Shown piece by piece: positions 15,880 to 23,974 of a stretch of DNA of 24,829 nt (positions are counted from its first letter, which is position 1; every line of letters starts with the position of its first letter). The stretch is from Methanosarcinales archaeon (GTDB taxonomy: Archaea > Halobacteriota > Methanosarcinia > Methanosarcinales > Methanogasteraceae), in contig QMVM01000003.1 in the NCBI GenBank assembly GCA_003661105.1, positions 1 through 24,829 of the forward strand, given 5' to 3'. The position numbers and the translations under genes were made by a program. The notes beneath the pieces were generated by a model. The model worked only from the letters and a program-made list of their open reading frames with translations. It searched no databases and was not told where the DNA came from.

Positions 15880-17049
15880 TTAACTGTTTGACTGGAGCGC
15901 GCCCAGATCAGAGACCAGGTACTCATTAAACGCGCTTCCTTTCTGGATCACATTCCTGTTCTTGCGTGTGATTGTTGCGCTGCCCGGGTCGAAAGCCATG
16001 AAATCGACAAACCCGGCGTATCCAGGGAGGGTTTGATTGAAATATGCAACGCTTTCAGCATTAACCGTAACAGCCCATCTGGGTGTTGTGTATGTGACCG
16101 TAGCTGGTCGTTTCCTGCCAAACTCGCCCTCATCTATCCAATCGGTCTCTATGACCGTTACCTGATCGCCTGAGTACTCTGCAATCACCCTCCCGTTATG
16201 CCTATTTAGCAATGTCAGGTGTTTGTACGAATAATTGCCGTAACTATCGTTCAGACTACGGACCGCGTAAGCAACCGCCTGATAATTCCTTGTCGTCACT
16301 TCAGACCAGCTCCATCCATGCATGTCCCTTGGCCATGGCTGGCTGCTGCTCGGGATCATGTGATCCATGTACCCTTCGCCGCGTTTGACTGTGTAGGTCT
16401 TGTTGTTTAGAACTATCGAACCGCTGAGGGTGCCGTAGGGGTATTCGTATGTGACGAAGTTGAGCGGTTCTTCTGCCTGATCTATGGTCTTGACCGTTTC
16501 TGGCAAGAAGACCAGATCGGCACTCATATCGGCAGACTTGTAATTCAAGCTGTATCCTGTGAGTGCTGAGCCATAATACCTCTGTACACCGCCCGGATAC
16601 ACATAGTATACATAAGGTGTGTGCAATGATACGAAATGGCTGATGGTGGTCTGCGGAACGTAGGTCTCGGTGTAAAAGAAGGTCGGCGTCTCACCGTCAG
16701 GGTATAACGCGGAGAACGTGAGCAGGTGGGAATGTGAAGCGAAGAAGATAGGGGATTCTTGATGTGCCATAACAACACAGAACCCTGCGTCTTTCACTTC
16801 ACCATCTCTGGTGACCAGCCTTATCTTTCCGTTCAGGTACCACCATTCTGCTATCAGGTTAGTGCCGAAATCAGTCTCCAGATGACCGCCTTCCGTAAAG
16901 TCCGAGATCATCCTTGCATGTGGCATGCAGAATCCGGTTTCTACCCGTTCTACTGGTTCTATTGCGTCTGCTACCTCTGCTACAGATAATCCTGTAACAC
17001 AGGTCATTACGAGCGATATGATTAGTATAGTCCATATTCTTGTGTTCAT
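15880..17049 (-). CDS. Secreted lipocalin-like (AttH/CrtC-type) protein
   Basis: Protein of 389 residues. Residues 1-24 look like a Sec signal peptide (IWTILIISLVMTCVTGLSVA). The mature part has the AEWWYLNGKI signature at 67-76 of the AttH/CrtC-like lipocalin family, then alternating beta strands, and a GYMDHM...GWSWSEV block typical of the second barrel half, where DH and the tryptophans line the pocket. Related proteins are carotenoid 1,2-hydratases, terpene cyclases of fungal and bacterial pathways, and periplasmic lipid-binding proteins. A hydrophobic ligand outside the cell is therefore likely, but the substrate is unknown. ATG 17049 is chosen because it places the signal peptide at the start; the frame is open to 17220 but that part looks non-coding. 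It is a single gene with its own terminator. Confidence 0.75.
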   Translation of the reverse strand: MNTRIWTILIISLVMTCVTGLSVAEVADAIEPVERVETGFCMPHARMISDFTEGGHLETDFGTNLIAEWWYLNGKIRLVTRDGEVKDAGFCVVMAHQESPIFFASHSHLLTFSALYPDGETPTFFYTETYVPQTTISHFVSLHTPYVYYVYPGGVQRYYGSALTGYSLNYKSADMSADLVFLPETVKTIDQAEEPLNFVTYEYPYGTLSGSIVLNNKTYTVKRGEGYMDHMIPSSSQPWPRDMHGWSWSEVTTRNYQAVAYAVRSLNDSYGNYSYKHLTLLNRHNGRVIAEYSGDQVTVIETDWIDEGEFGRKRPATVTYTTPRWAVTVNAESVAYFNQTLPGYAGFVDFMAFDPGSATITRKNRNVIQKGSAFNEYLVSDLGALQSNS

Positions 17050-17598
17050 GTATCTCTGTCCCCTTTCAGCCATCGAATTCCCTTGAGCCACCCCAGGAGG
17101 TTGCCCGGTTCTCGCAAGAGAGGTATGTAAGCTCAGAGTTTGTTCAAATGGCGTTTTGTTCGTTGTTCGCACGATTTTGCTTCCGGATACGTGCTTTCCG
17201 CAACCATCACACCAAACCACACGGGTGTCGATGACCTGCAGAAAAAAACTTCTGCTATGTTCTTGCAGAACGTTACCGGAGCAGTGTTTACGTGATCACT
17301 ATTTATTTAGCCACTCATAAGGCTTGTGAAATACCGGGGCTGTCGAGTTTTTGGGTGTTGACGGAGTTTCAATCGGAATTTTGACTCGATCAGGACTTGC
17401 CGTAATCAAATAAGGAAAACCGAGAGAGTTCGCAAGGGTTCACAGAGACCTAGCAAAACCCTTGCATACTGCCTACGGCGATGCTTCTCATTATGTGGTA
17501 AATAAACACAACTGGAATAACCGGATTTTCGAGGCAATGTAACAATCTTTATCTATCTGAAAGATTACAACACTATTACTTGATACTCAGGTGATTTC
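17050..17598. other. Divergent intergenic region with hairpins
   Basis: About 550 bases without a supported gene, between the AttH-like gene and thpR. Two inverted repeats stand out: GCAAGGGTT (17432-17440) with AACCCTTGC (17457-17465), nine perfect pairs around a 16-base loop, and AATCTTT (17544-17550) with AAAGATT (17560-17566), seven pairs around nine bases. The second pair overlaps a TATA-like CTTTATCT and lies about 35-55 bases before thpR, so it may be its promoter or operator. AGGTGA just before ATG 17599 is the thpR Shine-Dalgarno. Confidence 0.45.
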
Positions 17599-18144
17599 AT
17601 GATACGGACGTTTATCGCTGTTGATCTTCCCGATTCTTTCATAGACACGATCGCAGAGATCCAGCAGCAACTCAAAGGAAACATAAAACTCGTGGATCCG
17701 AAGCAGGTCCACATTACGATGAAGTTTCTTGGTGATGTGCCCGAAAAAAAGGTTCCAAAGATCGAAGATGCACTTTCAAACATAAACTCCGAACCATTCA
17801 CAGCAAGAGTTCATGGGGTTGGAGCATTTCCGAAACCAGCTTATGCGAGGGTGATTTATATCGGAGCGGATCCCGCGGAAACATTTACCAGGTTGTACGC
17901 AGAGGTGGAGTCGGCGTTAACGCCACTTGGATTTAAGCGCGAGAAGCGTTCGTTCACCCCACATGCGACCATTGCACGGGTAAAACATAACCCGGAAGGG
18001 GCGCGAATGAGACTTAGAGATGCGATCGAGCACCTGTCAGATACCGAGGTCGGAACGATGGATGTGGACACAATCAAACTGAAGAAGAGCACACTGACGC
18101 CTAAAGGCGCAATCTACGAGACACTAAAGGAAGTGCACCTATGA
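17599..18144 (+). CDS. thpR: RNA 2',3'-cyclic phosphodiesterase (2'-5' RNA ligase family)
   Basis: Protein of 181 residues of the LigT/ThpR family in the 2H phosphoesterase superfamily, which opens 2',3'-cyclic phosphates on RNA ends and can join 2'-5' bonds. Both catalytic HxTx motifs are intact: HITMKFLG at 38-45 and HATIARVK at 122-129. The opening MIRTFIAVDLPD is typical of the family. The length is normal. AGGTGA precedes the start. The stop overlaps the spt5 start (ATGA at 18141-18144), so the RNA-repair enzyme and a transcription elongation factor are translationally coupled. Confidence 0.93.
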   Translation: MIRTFIAVDLPDSFIDTIAEIQQQLKGNIKLVDPKQVHITMKFLGDVPEKKVPKIEDALSNINSEPFTARVHGVGAFPKPAYARVIYIGADPAETFTRLYAEVESALTPLGFKREKRSFTPHATIARVKHNPEGARMRLRDAIEHLSDTEVGTMDVDTIKLKKSTLTPKGAIYETLKEVHL

Positions 18145-18596
18145 GCGAAGAATCTGTCTTTGTGGTGAAGACTACTGCGAATCAGGAGCGTTCGGTCGCA
18201 AACATACTCGCACAACTTGCGCAGAGGGATCATTACGATATACGCGCGATACTCGTGCCTGATGAACTGCGCGGCTACCTACTGGTCGAGTCAGGTGACC
18301 GCGACGAACTTGCTCAGGCGGTCCAGATGGTGCAACATGCAAGATCGCTGGTGCAGGGCGAATCCAGCATCGAGGAAGTGGAGCATTTCCTGACGCCGAA
18401 ACCGACCGTCACCGGCATATCGGTCGACAGCATCGTGGAACTCATCTCAGGACCGTTCAAGGGCGAAAAAGCGAGAGTGAAGCGGGTCGATGAGGCGCAT
18501 GAAGAGATTACGGTCGAGCTCTTTGAGGCGATGGTGCCGATACCGGTCACTGTGCGCGGTGATCATGTCAGGGTGCTGAAGCGAGAAGGGGAATGA
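18141..18596 (+). CDS. spt5: Transcription elongation factor Spt5 (archaeal NusG)
   Basis: Protein of 151 residues. An NGN domain (about 5-85; FVVKTTANQERSVANILAQL, then GYLLVESGD) binds the RNA polymerase clamp with Spt4 and promotes processive elongation. A KOW domain follows at about 92-148 (ISGPFKGEKARVKRVDEAHEEITVEL). Length and layout match archaeal Spt5, and all core elements are present. In many archaea secE precedes spt5 and ribosomal protein L11 genes follow; here thpR precedes and a lipoprotein gene follows, so the usual cluster is broken. Confidence 0.93.
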   Translation: MSEESVFVVKTTANQERSVANILAQLAQRDHYDIRAILVPDELRGYLLVESGDRDELAQAVQMVQHARSLVQGESSIEEVEHFLTPKPTVTGISVDSIVELISGPFKGEKARVKRVDEAHEEITVELFEAMVPIPVTVRGDHVRVLKREGE

Positions 18597-18638
18597 GTTG
18601 TAGGGCATACGATCCGGGACGTGAAGCGGTGATAAAAT

Positions 18639-19097
18639 GTGGCAAGTAGAATTATAACGTGCGCGATGATCGTGGCGGTAATTGTAGCGGCCACGATCTC
18701 TGGCGGGTGCATGGAAAAAAACGGGGTCGAGGTCGATGATGAAGTGTTAGAAGAGGTGCGAGAATACGCCGATCCGGTCACTGAAAACATCCTTATGGCG
18801 ATGAACGAGAACGATTACGCCAGGTACTCCGAAGATTTCGATCAGACGATGAAGAACGCTATGACTGAGGCAGTCTTTGATGAGACAAATGCAGTCATCA
18901 GATCAAAGATCGGGGACTACGTCTCCAAGGAATTCTGGAAAGCGGAGAGTAAGGACCAGTACACGCTCGTCTACTACAAGGCGAAGTTCACTGACGAGCC
19001 TGCTGATGTCACGGTCAAGGTCGTCTTCCAGGAGCTTAATGGAACGATGAAGGTGTCAGGGCTGTGGCTCAATTCGCCAGAGTTGCGTAAACCTTAG
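18639..19097 (+). CDS. Lipoprotein with DUF3887-like domain
   Basis: Protein of 152 residues starting with GTG 18639, supported by GGTGA a few bases upstream; ATG 18666 is an alternative. Residues 3-20 form a hydrophobic signal and ISGGC with Cys24 is a lipobox, so the mature protein is probably lipid-anchored outside the membrane. The rest (PVTENILMAMNENDYARYSE, then VKVVFQELNGTMKVSGLWL) resembles DUF3887 or NTF2-like folds with an alpha helix and a curved sheet. There is no catalytic motif. It follows spt5 by 42 bases on the same strand and may be read through from it. Function unknown. Confidence 0.75.
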   Translation: MASRIITCAMIVAVIVAATISGGCMEKNGVEVDDEVLEEVREYADPVTENILMAMNENDYARYSEDFDQTMKNAMTEAVFDETNAVIRSKIGDYVSKEFWKAESKDQYTLVYYKAKFTDEPADVTVKVVFQELNGTMKVSGLWLNSPELRKP

Positions 19098-19100
19098 CAG

Positions 19101-19175
19101 TGGGGCTGCCAAATGCCACGTAAGGTGACAGACCATCAGCCGGAACTGTCACGCCATCTGGTGCTGACAGCCCCA
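19101..19175. repeat. Nested inverted repeat after the lipoprotein gene
   Basis: TGGGGCTG (19101-19108) pairs with CAGCCCCA (19168-19175), eight perfect pairs. Inside it GTGACAG (19125-19131) pairs with CTGTCAC (19146-19152), seven perfect pairs around a 14-base loop. The element starts four bases after the lipoprotein stop. It could be a transcript-end structure, a mobile-element end or a repetitive palindromic element. It marks the boundary where composition shifts to AT-rich. Confidence 0.55.
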
Positions 19176-19354
19176 TTCATCGGGGTTTATACGGGGTGAG
19201 TTTCGATTTACATAGCATGGAAAGAGGAGAACTCTGCCACGATCGATGCACAGGCTTGCTGGCTGATTACATACAAGACGTCGGTGCAGCCAAACCGAAT
19301 GCACGGCAAGAGCGCGATGCACCGGCTTTTAAGTGTGGGGTTGGGGGATTTAAT
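19176..19354 (+). other. Non-coding leader of the DUF2330 gene with short direct repeats
   Basis: The reading frame of the next gene is open back to 19196, but this part does not look like protein. CGATGCACAGGCTT (19244-19257) and CGATGCACCGGCTT (19315-19328) are 14-base direct repeats with one mismatch, and ATGCACGGC between them is a partial third copy. CTTTTAAG at 19326-19333 may be a TATA-like box for the gene starting at 19355. Confidence 0.45.
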
Positions 19355-21229
19355 GTGAATATTTTTAAGAAGATATTATTATTATTATTGTTAGTGTCTA
19401 CCTTATTAGTTACAGTTGTATCTGCAGATGGTTGGCATTTATCCGACTACGAATTACATCTTCAGGAACCCAATCAAAAAGCAGTGATTTCATGGGATGG
19501 AGAAACAGAAACAATGATTCTCTCTTCTGCTGTTAAATCCAACAATATTTCGAATTTTGCGTGGGTAATTCCAATTCAATCTTACGCAAAACCAGAAGTC
19601 ATAGCAGGAAATATAAGCATCTTTGAAGATTTGGTTAGATATTTTGAAAAAAAAGAGCCGGTTGAAAACATATTCAAAACAGAGTGCGGATCAGGTGTTG
19701 AAGTTCTTGAATCTAAAGAGATTGATGTATATGATATAACAATTTTAAAAACAACAAATTCAAATAATTTAATTAATTGGCTAAACGAAAATGGATACAA
19801 AGTTCCAAAAGAATCAAAGCCAATATTAGATAAATACGTTGCAAAAGAAAACTGTTATTTCATTGCAAATAAGATTGATTTGAAGAATAAGTTCGAAGAG
19901 GAAATAAATATAATTGAAAGAATCTATTCAGAAAAAGAGCAAAGATATAACCAACTCTATGAAGACATAACTGCTGAATTTAGAAAGCAAGGCATTGCTA
20001 ACAACATCTATGAAGGAAGTCATGGATACCAAGTTTTTTCAGAAATACTTGCACTTCTTGGAGACTATGTTAATAGTGAGGAAAATCCTTTAGAATTGCC
20101 ATTAATATATTCGGAGGACTTGGGACTAGGACTTACTGTTCAAGAACGTTTTGGTATTGCTCCTTTTCATGAGTCCAGATTGGATAAAAATAGCCCTAAA
20201 AAACTTAACTATTGGGATATAAATAACGAAACACGGATTATTAGTGTTTTAAGAGATGGGGAAGTTGTTGATGTAATTAATTATAGATCCAATAAAGGTT
20301 GTAGAACTCATCGTTTATATTCAGAAAGTTGGGTAATTAAAAATAGTCTTGAAGAGAGTGAAAAATTTAGTGATGAAGAAATTGAACTTTTGTGCCTGTA
20401 TGTCGACTCAAGAAAAAATATAACCATTTCTTCTGAAGCTAAAAAAGAAACAAATGAAAAATTAGACGCTTTTGCTAATGAACTCAATAACGCGTTAGGA
20501 ACTAAAATATATGAATACGACAAGCTGGAAGGAGAGTTATATAACTATTTTTATACATTTTACGAAAGTGGGCGTGTGGTTCCGAACAATAACGATAAAA
20601 AGATCCTAAGAGAAAATGGACAGATGATTCCATTAAAAGTAAAAATTAATTCTGTATTCTACGGTCCCGGATTAAGAGGTAATATATCACAATCCAGATT
20701 TAATGATGTTTATTATGCTACAAACGATTTGCAAAAAGGAGTAGGAACTCCATTAAAATTTGAATTCAAACCTTATCAGCCATATTATCCTTTAGAAATA
20801 TCTAGTTTGAATATTGGGGAAAGTGTTATTGAGGTTTATGTATTGGCAGATAGTGATGTAATCGATAAAAATAATATCTTGACTGTTGAAGGAAGTAAAA
20901 AGATCAATAGAAAACTTAAAGGGAAGTTGGAAAAACACGTGAATTTAGATAATGCTGAATATGTTACAAAACTATCTTATAAAGGTGAGTTAAAATGTTT
21001 AAATGCTGATGCCGAGTTTAACTCTAAAGGAGGTGGTCAACTTGTTGGATTTTATGCCAAAACACCGAGTTTTCCAGATATCCAAACCCGATGCAGCAGA
21101 CACGAGACTCGAATCAACAATGATAGTGAAACAACGCCAACGCCCAATAACTTCACAACCTCCTCTAAGGAGAGATGCAACTTTTTCCAAAGAGTGTGGA
21201 GTTGGATATGCAATTTATTTGGATATTAG
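19355..21229 (+). CDS. Secreted DUF2330-family protein, AT-rich
   Basis: Protein of 624 residues. GTG 19355 is chosen because it starts a clear signal peptide (NIFKKILLLLLLVSTLLV, cleavage near VSA-DG) and has GGGGGA six bases upstream. The mature start WHLSDYELHLQEPNQKAVIS, then WDGETETMILS and NFAWVIPIQSYAKPEV, matches DUF2330, a family of large exported proteins of unknown function. A middle stretch is charged and partly coiled-coil-like. The C-terminus has a Thr/Pro/Asn-rich linker and a short aromatic tail (RCNFFQRVWSWICNLFGY) that could associate with the membrane. Base composition is very unlike the neighbours: in the 60-base line starting at 19741 I count 11 G or C, against 37 in the line starting at 22741. 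Recent transfer or insertion is likely. Confidence 0.8.
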   Translation: MNIFKKILLLLLLVSTLLVTVVSADGWHLSDYELHLQEPNQKAVISWDGETETMILSSAVKSNNISNFAWVIPIQSYAKPEVIAGNISIFEDLVRYFEKKEPVENIFKTECGSGVEVLESKEIDVYDITILKTTNSNNLINWLNENGYKVPKESKPILDKYVAKENCYFIANKIDLKNKFEEEINIIERIYSEKEQRYNQLYEDITAEFRKQGIANNIYEGSHGYQVFSEILALLGDYVNSEENPLELPLIYSEDLGLGLTVQERFGIAPFHESRLDKNSPKKLNYWDINNETRIISVLRDGEVVDVINYRSNKGCRTHRLYSESWVIKNSLEESEKFSDEEIELLCLYVDSRKNITISSEAKKETNEKLDAFANELNNALGTKIYEYDKLEGELYNYFYTFYESGRVVPNNNDKKILRENGQMIPLKVKINSVFYGPGLRGNISQSRFNDVYYATNDLQKGVGTPLKFEFKPYQPYYPLEISSLNIGESVIEVYVLADSDVIDKNNILTVEGSKKINRKLKGKLEKHVNLDNAEYVTKLSYKGELKCLNADAEFNSKGGGQLVGFYAKTPSFPDIQTRCSRHETRINNDSETTPTPNNFTTSSKERCNFFQRVWSWICNLFGY

Positions 21230-21507
21230 GCTTCGTCTTTTATTGTGAGACTTTTTCCAGCTATCTCCGTTTCGTTCCAAGCCACGCTGTGCTTTCGATC
21301 GCTCGTACTCCATTAGGTCGTTTAACAGCAATTTAACGGCATGTTCGTTGCACTTCGCCCTACCTAAATTTCTTCGATTCGTTCAGAAACTTCGTTAAAT
21401 CGCAGACGATAAGCAAAATTGGGGTGCCATTTGGTGAATACACGCCGGCCCACCACATATCTGTCCGCGATCACCCTATCGCGCGACCTATAGCACGCGG
21501 ATGCCGC
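21215..21507 (-). pseudogene. Possible decayed coding sequence, unidentified
   Basis: On the minus strand two adjacent frames give protein-like text separated by a one-base shift. The first (21507 to the TAG at 21364) includes DRVIADRYVVGRRVFTKWHP and RLRFNEVSERIEEI. The second (about 21375 to the TAA at 21215) includes GRAKCNEHAVKLLLNDLMEY and ERSKAQRGLERNG. No start codon or family is recognised. The end overlaps the DUF2330 stop. Chance open reading is possible, because a further frame also reads plausibly over part of the stretch. Confidence 0.25.
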
Positions 21508-21944
21508 TCAATTCAGAGGGCGCCATATAATTGGATATTTTGCGAAATTGGATTCTTATTTGGGGTAGTGTACTAATTTTCGTGACCTAACGCTGTTTTC
21601 CATCTTTTGTGTGACTTACTGATGGCGATTTTGAATGACACACCAAAATTATGTAAAACCGCCACCAAGCCCAATGATCATTAATTTAAAGCCACGGTTT
21701 GTGGAACACTGCTATTTTTTGATATAATACCTTGTCCGAGCTTTTTTTATTGCGATTTTCAATTGTAAGACTGCCTCTTCATTGCGTGGCGGTGTGGGGC
21801 GGCATATTCAAGTATGGCGTCTGCCGATTCATGTTTGAATATCTAAAAACATGCGAGTCGAAACCCCGCACCAGACGGTGTGACATACCCCCAGCCGCAA
21901 AAGATTTAACATCCCGATGCCAATCCTGTTCTTGAGGAACAAAC
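21230..21944. other. Long intergenic region upstream of the dehydrogenase gene
   Basis: About 715 bases with no intact gene. It holds the possible coding remnant described separately, A/T-rich runs, and several inverted repeats: CCGCCAC (21660-21666) with GTGGCGG (21786-21792), and an 11-pair stem 21806-21816 with 21830-21840 around 13 bases, two pairs being G-U in RNA. Near the end GAGGA before ATG 21945 is the Shine-Dalgarno, and AAGATTTAAC at about 21900-21910 may be the TATA box of the next gene. Confidence 0.5.
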
Positions 21945-23075
21945 ATGGCACAGTATAAAATTCCAGTGATCCCGGGCGACGGTATCGGTCCGGAGATCAT
22001 CGCAGAGGGCAAGAAGGTTCTGGATGCGGCAGGAGAGGCGTACGGGTTTGATATAGGCTGGATAGAGTATCCGCATGGCGCAGAGCATTACTTAAAGACC
22101 GGAGAACTGATTTCAGAGGATACGCTTAAGGAACTCTCCGGATACGATGCGATCTATCTCGGATCGGTCGGTGATCCACGTGTCCCTCCAGGGGTGCTTG
22201 AGCAGGGGATTTTACTTGCCGCACGGTTTTATTTCGACCAGTACATCAATTTAAGACCGGTCAAACTTCTGAGGGGAGTCGATACTCCGCTGAAGGATAA
22301 AACATCGGAAGACATCGATTTTGTCGTGGTGCGGGAGAACACCGAGGACCTGTATGTCGGCGTCGGCGGGCGGGCTTGTGCCGGTAAGAGCCGCGGTACC
22401 GCTGAGATCGTGCGCAATCTGTATCATGTGAAGTTCGGTCTGGACATCGAGACCGACGCCGACGAGATCGCTTACCAGATAGGGATGATCAGCAGACAGG
22501 GGACCGAGCGTGTGATCCGTTACGCATTCGAACTTGCATCCACGCGGGAGAAGAAGCTTTCGTCCGTTGACAAGGCAAACGTGATGACTGATATCTACGG
22601 GTTCTGGAGAGAGGTCTTCACATCGGTCGCAGGCGAATATCCTAACATCGAGACCGATTTCAACTTCGTGGACGCGATCTGCATGTGGTTTGTGAAGAAC
22701 CCTGAGTGGTTCGATGTGCTGGTAACGCCTAACATGTTTGGAGATATCATCACCGATCTCGGCGCGATGATCCAGGGTGGACTCGGACTTGCGCCGGGTG
22801 GAAACATCAACCCGGACGGCGTCTCCATGTTCGAGCCGATACATGGGAGTGCGCCAAAGCACCGCGGTCAGAACAAAGTCAACCCGATCGCAACGATCTG
22901 GGCTGGTGCGTTGCTGATCGAGCAACTCGGCGAGCGCGACGCTGCAAACACAATTGTTGGTGCGATCGAGTCGAACCTGCTTCGAGGCGATGTAAAGACC
23001 TACGATCTCGGAGGATCATCGAGAACCACCGATGTCGGGGACGATATTGCAAGAAGAGTAGCGCAGGCTCGGTGA
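21945..23075 (+). CDS. Isopropylmalate/isocitrate dehydrogenase family protein (LeuB-like)
   Basis: Protein of 376 residues of the beta-decarboxylating dehydrogenase family. Nucleotide-fold opening VIPGDGIGPEII is at 8-19, substrate arginines lie in YFDQYINLRPVKLLR at 96-110 and RENTEDLYVG at 130-139, the catalytic Lys is K210 in SSVDKANVM, and metal Asp residues are D243, D267 and D271 (NMFGDIITDLG). The cofactor loop reads EPIHGSAPKHRGQNKVNP at 297-314. The length fits 3-isopropylmalate dehydrogenase, tartrate dehydrogenase and archaeal homoisocitrate-type enzymes alike. LeuB (leucine synthesis) is the first guess, but homoisocitrate or isocitrate activity cannot be excluded. No leuC/leuD is nearby. 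GAGGA precedes the start. Confidence 0.85.
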   Translation: MAQYKIPVIPGDGIGPEIIAEGKKVLDAAGEAYGFDIGWIEYPHGAEHYLKTGELISEDTLKELSGYDAIYLGSVGDPRVPPGVLEQGILLAARFYFDQYINLRPVKLLRGVDTPLKDKTSEDIDFVVVRENTEDLYVGVGGRACAGKSRGTAEIVRNLYHVKFGLDIETDADEIAYQIGMISRQGTERVIRYAFELASTREKKLSSVDKANVMTDIYGFWREVFTSVAGEYPNIETDFNFVDAICMWFVKNPEWFDVLVTPNMFGDIITDLGAMIQGGLGLAPGGNINPDGVSMFEPIHGSAPKHRGQNKVNPIATIWAGALLIEQLGERDAANTIVGAIESNLLRGDVKTYDLGGSSRTTDVGDDIARRVAQAR

Positions 23076-23224
23076 GACCTCGCAAGTTGCAATCATTATC
23101 ATTCACTCGAAAGACCGATGCCGGAATCATGCTGCACAGGAGATTCTCCACACACGACTGACATGGTGGTGGGGGGAATAAGGGAATATGAAGCGATATA
23201 CGAACGGTACTGAAGGGGGCATAC

Positions 23225-23974
23225 ATGCCAGAGCATGGTCAGAGGTTATCTGAGCGAGAGCGACACCAGCGCGAAGAACAACTCTCCGAAGAACTTGCCG
23301 AGGCAAACAGACTTCGGGAGATGCTGGTCAGCATCATGAGCCACGATCTCAGGAGTCCCCTTTCTGTGATTGTCGGATATAGCGGGCTTATCAGGACGCA
23401 GTCGGACGATGAGACCGTCAAAAGATTTATAGATAAGATAGAGAATGCCGCGATGAATGCCGACGAGATGATTGGGGATATAAAAACGTACTCGCAAGTA
23501 AAAAGGGGAGTTTTCGAGAGTGATCTTGAGGAGATAGATCTGAATGCGGTGTTGTCTGATATACTCAGGGGTTTGGAAGGGAAAATAGAAGAACGCGATA
23601 TAACGATCGATATAAAGTACCAGGCTGACACGAGATTTCCGGTACTCGGGACCGAACTACTGAAGAATGCGTTTTTGCACACCATCGACAACGCAATCAA
23701 GTACAGTCCCGAGCACGAAACGGTCACACTGACACTCGATGGTGAAGGGTCTTATTGGGTATTGGGGGTTTCCGATCACGGGGAGGGCATACCCGATGAT
23801 GAGAAAGAATCGGTATTCGAGCGTTTCGTGCGAAAGGAGAAGCGCGGAATAAAAGGCAGCGGGATCGGGCTTGCGATCACGAAAAGTGTGGTTGATGCGC
23901 ACAGCGGAAATGTCCGGATCGCGGATAATCCTGGCGGTGGGTGCATATTCTATATAACGGTGCCGAAGGCATGA
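23225..23974 (+). CDS. Soluble sensor histidine kinase without a recognisable sensor domain
   Basis: Protein of 249 residues. After a charged coiled-coil-like segment (8-32), a HisKA domain carries the phospho-accepting His40 in IMSHDLRSPLSVIVGYS. The HATPase domain has N-box TIDNAIKYSP with Asn156, G1 DHGEGIPD at 184-191, F-box FERF at 198-201 and G2 GSGIGLAI at 211-218. No membrane helix and no PAS or GAF domain is present, so signal input must come from a partner or from the short N-terminus. No response regulator lies in the window. GGGGG upstream of ATG 23225 acts as the Shine-Dalgarno. The gap 23076-23224 before it holds nothing recognisable. Confidence 0.93.
   Translation: MPEHGQRLSERERHQREEQLSEELAEANRLREMLVSIMSHDLRSPLSVIVGYSGLIRTQSDDETVKRFIDKIENAAMNADEMIGDIKTYSQVKRGVFESDLEEIDLNAVLSDILRGLEGKIEERDITIDIKYQADTRFPVLGTELLKNAFLHTIDNAIKYSPEHETVTLTLDGEGSYWVLGVSDHGEGIPDDEKESVFERFVRKEKRGIKGSGIGLAITKSVVDAHSGNVRIADNPGGGCIFYITVPKA

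Noticed and set aside
17050..17220. N-terminal extension of the AttH-like gene with a CxxC motif
   Set aside because: It would bury the signal peptide inside the protein; ATG 17049 gives a clean signal peptide.
19196..19354. N-terminal extension of the DUF2330 protein
   Set aside because: It would put about 53 residues before a clear signal peptide; GTG 19355 has a good Shine-Dalgarno.
21315..21400. Integron attC-like pair (GTTTAAC or ATTTAAC with GTTAAAT)
   Set aside because: The 7-base core sites fit the attC pattern, but the inner arms do not pair (both read TTCGTT in the same direction), no integrase is in view, and such short AT-rich sites occur by chance.
21732..21935. Small plus-strand frame before the dehydrogenase gene
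   Set aside because: It has no good ribosome site, crosses a hairpin, and shows no family features.
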